In this document: positions 31,179-34,611 of the stretch, piece by piece
Numbering within the stretch: the first letter of the stretch is position 1
How the letters are laid out: every line of letters begins with the position of its first letter
Origin: an uncultured Lachnospiraceae bacterium
Lineage (GTDB): Bacteria; Bacillota; Clostridia; Lachnospirales; Lachnospiraceae
DNA length: 34,611 bases
Assembly (NCBI GenBank): GCA_947172645.1
Contig: CAMWBY010000027.1
Span: 1 to 34,611, forward strand
Reading direction: 5' to 3'
Made by a program: the position numbers and the translations under genes
Notes under the pieces: model-generated
What the model was told of the DNA's origin: nothing
Databases searched by the model: none
What the model saw: the letters and a program-made list of their open reading frames with translations, nothing else

Positions 31179-33728
31179 TCAATTCGCAAAGCGGTTTATG
31201 TTTACATGGTCAGATACATAATCCATAACCATCTTTGCGTTAGCTGTGCCTAATTGTTTTAAGTCTCCCATAGTAAATGTGGGGCAGTCGGCAAGCAACT
31301 GTGGGTTTTTATCTTCAAAGACTCGACGGACATATTTATCTGTCAGAAAGACTTCAAAGAAGTTCTTGACATCATAATACTTGTCAGCAGGTATCTTGCA
31401 GGTCTGTTTGAATCGCTCAAATTCATCTTGGACTAACTCATGTTTTGATTTGTATCTGGGAATGAATCCAAAAACCTTATCAATTATTTCTCGCAAGCTT
31501 ACACGGCGGTCTATATTTATAGCACGCCGCAGCTTATCCATATTGATATAATCATCCGGCTTATCAAACAATTCTCTCATGATATATTGTTCGGCAGAAC
31601 TAAAATCGCCGTCAGCGACTTGCCGTTTAATGTATTCGTCTTCCCTAATCGTTTCTTCAAATTTCTCATAGAGCTTACGGTCAATCTTCATTCCTTCGTT
31701 TCCAATAGCAGTTTCCGTTAAGAAACGGATTGCATCCGGTTCGAAGGACTCGTATGGCTCATTGACTGATTCATTTGAGTTTGTTTTTCCGGCTTCCAAC
31801 TGGCCGTTTGATTTTTGCCTCTGAGGCAGTTTTATTACTTCATCATAATTAAAGGATTCTTCAAAATATTCGCAGTTTCCAAAGAAATCAAATAGTTTAA
31901 ATGTGGTTTTAGGTTTTTGGACGGTTTCTTGTTGCGTTCTGTCAACATGAGTATATTTAAAATCACAAATGCGAGTCCCTCTGCCTTTTATTTGTACGAA
32001 GTCGCTTGGTGAAAAAATTGGCCGCATTAAAATAACATTGAGAAGGTCCGTGCAATCATATCCTGTTGTCATCATGCCTACTGTGACGCAAACACGGGTT
32101 TTTGAACTTTTATAGTTTTCGAGGAATCCGGTACATCCATTCAAGTTGTTATTCTGAAAATTAACGGTATATGTCTGTGCATTGGTTACATCGGATGTAA
32201 TCTGCATAGCAAAGTCAGAGTTATATTTACCTGGCCAAATTGATTCAGCATATTCGTTCAGCATATTCGTGATTTTTGCAGCATGTTTTCTGCTAACACA
32301 AAATACTATGGATTTCCCCAATTCGGATGAAATGGGGTCTTTTAAAGCGTGTTGGATAAATGTTTTACAAAACATTTTATTTGTGTTTTCCGAGAAAAAA
32401 GTTTTTTCGAAATTTCGTCCAAAGTAGCTTTCTTCTTCATCTTCGTTTTCGCCACTCTTGACGACTACAGAATAGCCTTTATCGGAAAGAAGCTGCGTAG
32501 TGATGTCCGTGCGGGCATCCACAACAGTCGGATTAACTAAAAAAGGACCGTCCTTATCATTTACCCCATCTATTAAACTGTATCTAAAAGTTGGCTCTCC
32601 GCTTTCACAACCAAATGTTTTATATGAATCAAGCAGCTGCCGTTTTTCCCATGAGCGAATATCGGTCACTTTAAGTTTTTCTATATCGACATTTTTGATA
32701 TAATCTTTTGGCGTCGCCGTAAGCCCCAGTTTATATCCCAAAAAATATTCGAATACAGTTCTGGCATTTCCGCTGATACTGCGATGCGCTTCGTCTGAAA
32801 TTACTAAATCAAAATCGGTCGGCTTAAACAGGCGGCGATATTTATTATTGTAAAGCAGACTTTGTACGGTAGTAACAACAATGTCCGCCTTTTTCCAGTC
32901 ATCATGATGCTCTTTAAAAATGAGAGAAGTATAATCGCCTTTTAGATAATCACGAAAACTTTTCTGCGCCTGATTTTCCAGCTCTAAGCGGTCGACGAGA
33001 AATAGAACCCGTTTGGCGTTTCCGGTACGTAAAAACAGTTTGATGACAGCCGCAGATACTAATGTTTTTCCTGTTCCGGTTGCCATTTCAAACAAATATC
33101 TGGTATTTCCCGCTTTAGCGCTGGCTTGTAATGACTCAATAGCGCGAATTTGATAATTACGAAGAAAACGTAAGCCGTAATTTTTAATGAAATCTTGTCT
33201 CGTTTCTTTGTTTTGATATTGCGGCGCCTGCTCATACTTTGGCATCTGTGTTACAGCAATATAGTCGTTCTCAATTTTCTCGTTATAAAGTTTTGAAATA
33301 TCAGACGAAAATACTTTACTGCTTCTTAAAGAGTCATAACTTGGAAAAGCCGTAATAAGTTGTGGGTTACCTCGCTCGATATTCCAAAAGTAGTGTACAT
33401 TTCCGTTTGATAAGATAACATATTTAACATAAAGGTTTTTGGCGTATTCTCTGGCTTGTTCTTTTCCGACTAATGGGTCAAGGTCTTCTGACTTAGCTTC
33501 GAGTACAATAAACGGCCGATTATTTTCATCAAGGAGGAGGAAATCTACAAATCCATTTACAGCTTTTTCAAAGTTTTCGCCCATTTCATCAATCTGTGAA
33601 CGAGACATCTTTACATTCGCTTCCACAGAAATATTGGCGGTTCCATTTTCATCATCAAAGAAACGCCACCCTGCTTCTTGAAGCATATCATTTATTTTCA
33701 ATCTTGCTTTTGCTTCTTTTGATTTCAT
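31179..33728 (-). CDS. hsdR: Type I restriction endonuclease subunit HsdR
   Basis: The 849-residue length is close to short EcoEI-type R subunits. The PD-(D/E)xK nuclease site is D62 ... E77-A-K79 with the type I QxxxY motif at Q91-A-R-E-Y95. The translocase motor has Walker A MATGTGKT at 215-222, DEAH at 312-315 and later helicase motifs (TATPKDY near 335, QIKGRGTR near 600). The C-terminal 200 residues are helical and should contact HsdM. The ATG overlaps the stop of the upstream alkyltransferase gene by four bases. It should cut DNA lacking the cognate methylation after ATP-driven translocation. The reading frame is intact. Confidence 0.93.
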   Translation of the reverse strand: MKSKEAKARLKINDMLQEAGWRFFDDENGTANISVEANVKMSRSQIDEMGENFEKAVNGFVDFLLLDENNRPFIVLEAKSEDLDPLVGKEQAREYAKNLYVKYVILSNGNVHYFWNIERGNPQLITAFPSYDSLRSSKVFSSDISKLYNEKIENDYIAVTQMPKYEQAPQYQNKETRQDFIKNYGLRFLRNYQIRAIESLQASAKAGNTRYLFEMATGTGKTLVSAAVIKLFLRTGNAKRVLFLVDRLELENQAQKSFRDYLKGDYTSLIFKEHHDDWKKADIVVTTVQSLLYNNKYRRLFKPTDFDLVISDEAHRSISGNARTVFEYFLGYKLGLTATPKDYIKNVDIEKLKVTDIRSWEKRQLLDSYKTFGCESGEPTFRYSLIDGVNDKDGPFLVNPTVVDARTDITTQLLSDKGYSVVVKSGENEDEEESYFGRNFEKTFFSENTNKMFCKTFIQHALKDPISSELGKSIVFCVSRKHAAKITNMLNEYAESIWPGKYNSDFAMQITSDVTNAQTYTVNFQNNNLNGCTGFLENYKSSKTRVCVTVGMMTTGYDCTDLLNVILMRPIFSPSDFVQIKGRGTRICDFKYTHVDRTQQETVQKPKTTFKLFDFFGNCEYFEESFNYDEVIKLPQRQKSNGQLEAGKTNSNESVNEPYESFEPDAIRFLTETAIGNEGMKIDRKLYEKFEETIREDEYIKRQVADGDFSSAEQYIMRELFDKPDDYINMDKLRRAINIDRRVSLREIIDKVFGFIPRYKSKHELVQDEFERFKQTCKIPADKYYDVKNFFEVFLTDKYVRRVFEDKNPQLLADCPTFTMGDLKQLGTANAKMVMDYVSDHVNINRFAN

Positions 33729-34273
33729 GGTAATACCTCCAATAATGCCGTCCCTCTGGTAGGAATAAAAAAATTCTGCATGTCGGCTTTTTCCAATGTA
33801 AGCAGTTTTATCTTTTTGTCAATTCCTCCGGCGTACCCTGTCAGGCTTCCGTTTGAACCTACGACCCTGTGGCAGGGAACGATAATGGAAATTGGATTGT
33901 GTCCCACCGCGCCGCCAACTGCCTGAGCCGACATTCTGGGTAAGTTCTTCTGCATGGCTAAGTTTTGCGCAATTTCTTTGTAGCTCACGGTTTTTCCGTA
34001 AGGTATTTTGCGCAGTAACTCCCACACCGCAAGCTGGAAGGGCGTACCGGTTAAATGAAGGGGTGGCATAAAATTTGGTTTTTTTCCTGAAAAATAGACA
34101 GCCAGCCATTCTTTTGCCTGTTCATGGAATGGGGAATTTTTTTCTTCGTTGGCCGGGTCAAGCTGATTCGCATAATATTTCTGTCCTTCAAACCACAGTC
34201 CGGTCAGCCCGATTTCATCGGCGGCGAGAAGGATAGTGCCGAGAGGTGAGGAGTAGTGGGTGGTGTATTGCAT
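33725..34273 (-). CDS. ogt: Methylated-DNA-protein cysteine methyltransferase (Ogt type)
   Basis: The protein has 182 residues. The alkyl-acceptor motif IVPCHRV has its reactive Cys at 134, with the helix-turn-helix and arginine region PYGKTVSYKEIAQ (91-103) and SAQAVGGAVGHNP just before it, and SLTGYAGG just after. It should remove O6-alkyl groups from guanine in a single-turnover suicide reaction. The ATG has GAGG nine to ten bases upstream. It is the first gene of the restriction operon, overlapping HsdR by four bases, an unexpected partner for a type I system. It could simply have been captured, or it may repair stray alkylation. Confidence 0.92.
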   Translation of the reverse strand: MQYTTHYSSPLGTILLAADEIGLTGLWFEGQKYYANQLDPANEEKNSPFHEQAKEWLAVYFSGKKPNFMPPLHLTGTPFQLAVWELLRKIPYGKTVSYKEIAQNLAMQKNLPRMSAQAVGGAVGHNPISIIVPCHRVVGSNGSLTGYAGGIDKKIKLLTLEKADMQNFFIPTRGTALLEVLP

Positions 34274-34611
34274 CTTAGTATTTCCTCTTTTCTAATCTGT
34301 TCGGATATCTTATCTACTTTATTATAAAGGATAAGAAAAGAAGATGAAAGAACATTATGTCAATTTGCTTTACTGGAATCATTTTATTTGCGATATACCG
34401 GGAAGTATATTATTAATACTATTAATGTAAAAAATAGGTAGAATATATGAAAAATATATGGTATAATTTTTTGTAATTTGTAGGTTTATGTGTTGTTACA
34501 GCGTAAGGGAATAAGCGTCTATAACGTTGATTTTGGATGTATGGATAATGTGAGTAATAATTGTTTATTATCGGTCAGTTATCGGGATAGATAAAAGGCT
34601 GTCCTTTAAAT
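34274..34611. other. Right-end intergenic region, no gene seen
   Basis: No credible open frame is present in these 338 bases. A minus-strand -10 lies at 34321-34326 and a plus-strand extended -10, TGGTATAAT, at 34459-34467. A short dyad AGTAT/ATACT lies near 34405-34421. The plus promoter may serve a gene or RNA beyond the window edge. Confidence 0.5.
34321..34326 (-). promoter_or_regulatory. Minus-strand -10 box for the ogt-hsd operon
   Basis: ATTATA on the plus strand reads TATAAT on the minus strand, about 48 bases before the Ogt start. No good -35 is seen at the usual distance, so the promoter is only partly supported. It is the only clear candidate for the whole four-gene operon. Confidence 0.45.

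Noticed and set aside
27717..34273. PrrC/RloC-type anticodon nuclease in the restriction operon
   Set aside because: The HEPN-like protein has no P-loop ATPase region, so it is not PrrC or RloC, though a related role remains possible.
34459..34611. A gene starting at the right edge
   Set aside because: A good extended -10 is present, but every start codon downstream of it meets a stop within a few codons to about 17 codons.

Overview
The window looks like a chromosomal segment from a gut-type Firmicute, most likely a Lachnospiraceae-like Clostridium relative. This is inferred from strong AGGAGG ribosome sites, TTG/GTG starts, ROK regulators, a CUT1 sugar importer without its own ATPase, a GH125 alpha-mannosidase, a short-chain acyl-CoA dehydrogenase of the butyryl-CoA type, and an ECF sigma/ABC operon. 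I found no rRNA, tRNA, CRISPR array, complete insertion sequence or prophage module.

Left accessory part (1-6.6 kb). An AT-rich gene for a large, unusual P-loop GTPase lies behind a leader that has its own promoter, two small stem-loops and a strong intrinsic terminator only 27 bases before the start codon. Next come a minus-strand acyl-CoA dehydrogenase with a divergent LysR regulator, a 40-codon methyltransferase remnant, a PadR regulator with a membrane partner behind a consensus promoter and a dyad, and a small P-loop kinase-like protein.

Carbohydrate region (6.6-18 kb, plus 26.4-27.6 kb). A small unknown protein overlaps a beta-helix protein. On the minus strand, two paralogous ROK regulators are followed by a Gfo/Idh/MocA oxidoreductase. 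Divergent from them is a plus-strand operon: a second oxidoreductase, a sugar-binding lipoprotein, two permeases and a sugar isomerase/epimerase, closed by a terminator. A GH125 exo-alpha-1,6-mannosidase lies further right. Together they suggest import and cytoplasmic breakdown of an oligosaccharide, plausibly a mannose-containing glycan, with ROK proteins as sugar-responsive switches.

Mixed middle (18-26.2 kb). A creatininase-family amidohydrolase precedes two overlapping flavodoxin-fold proteins and a GNAT acetyltransferase. Then come a RelB-like antitoxin with a clear operator and an N-terminally truncated PIN toxin, a SpoU-type RNA methyltransferase, and a four-gene unit of ECF sigma factor, six-helix membrane protein, ABC ATPase and ABC permease.

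Right defence island (27.7-34.3 kb, minus strand). Transcription order is an Ogt-type alkyltransferase, a type I restriction HsdR, a single-polypeptide HsdM-HsdS fusion and a 300-residue protein with a HEPN-like R-x4-H motif. The tight spacing (4-base overlap, then 18- and 27-base gaps) suggests one operon. The best candidates for something undescribed are this four-gene defence operon and the leader RNA plus GTPase at the left end.
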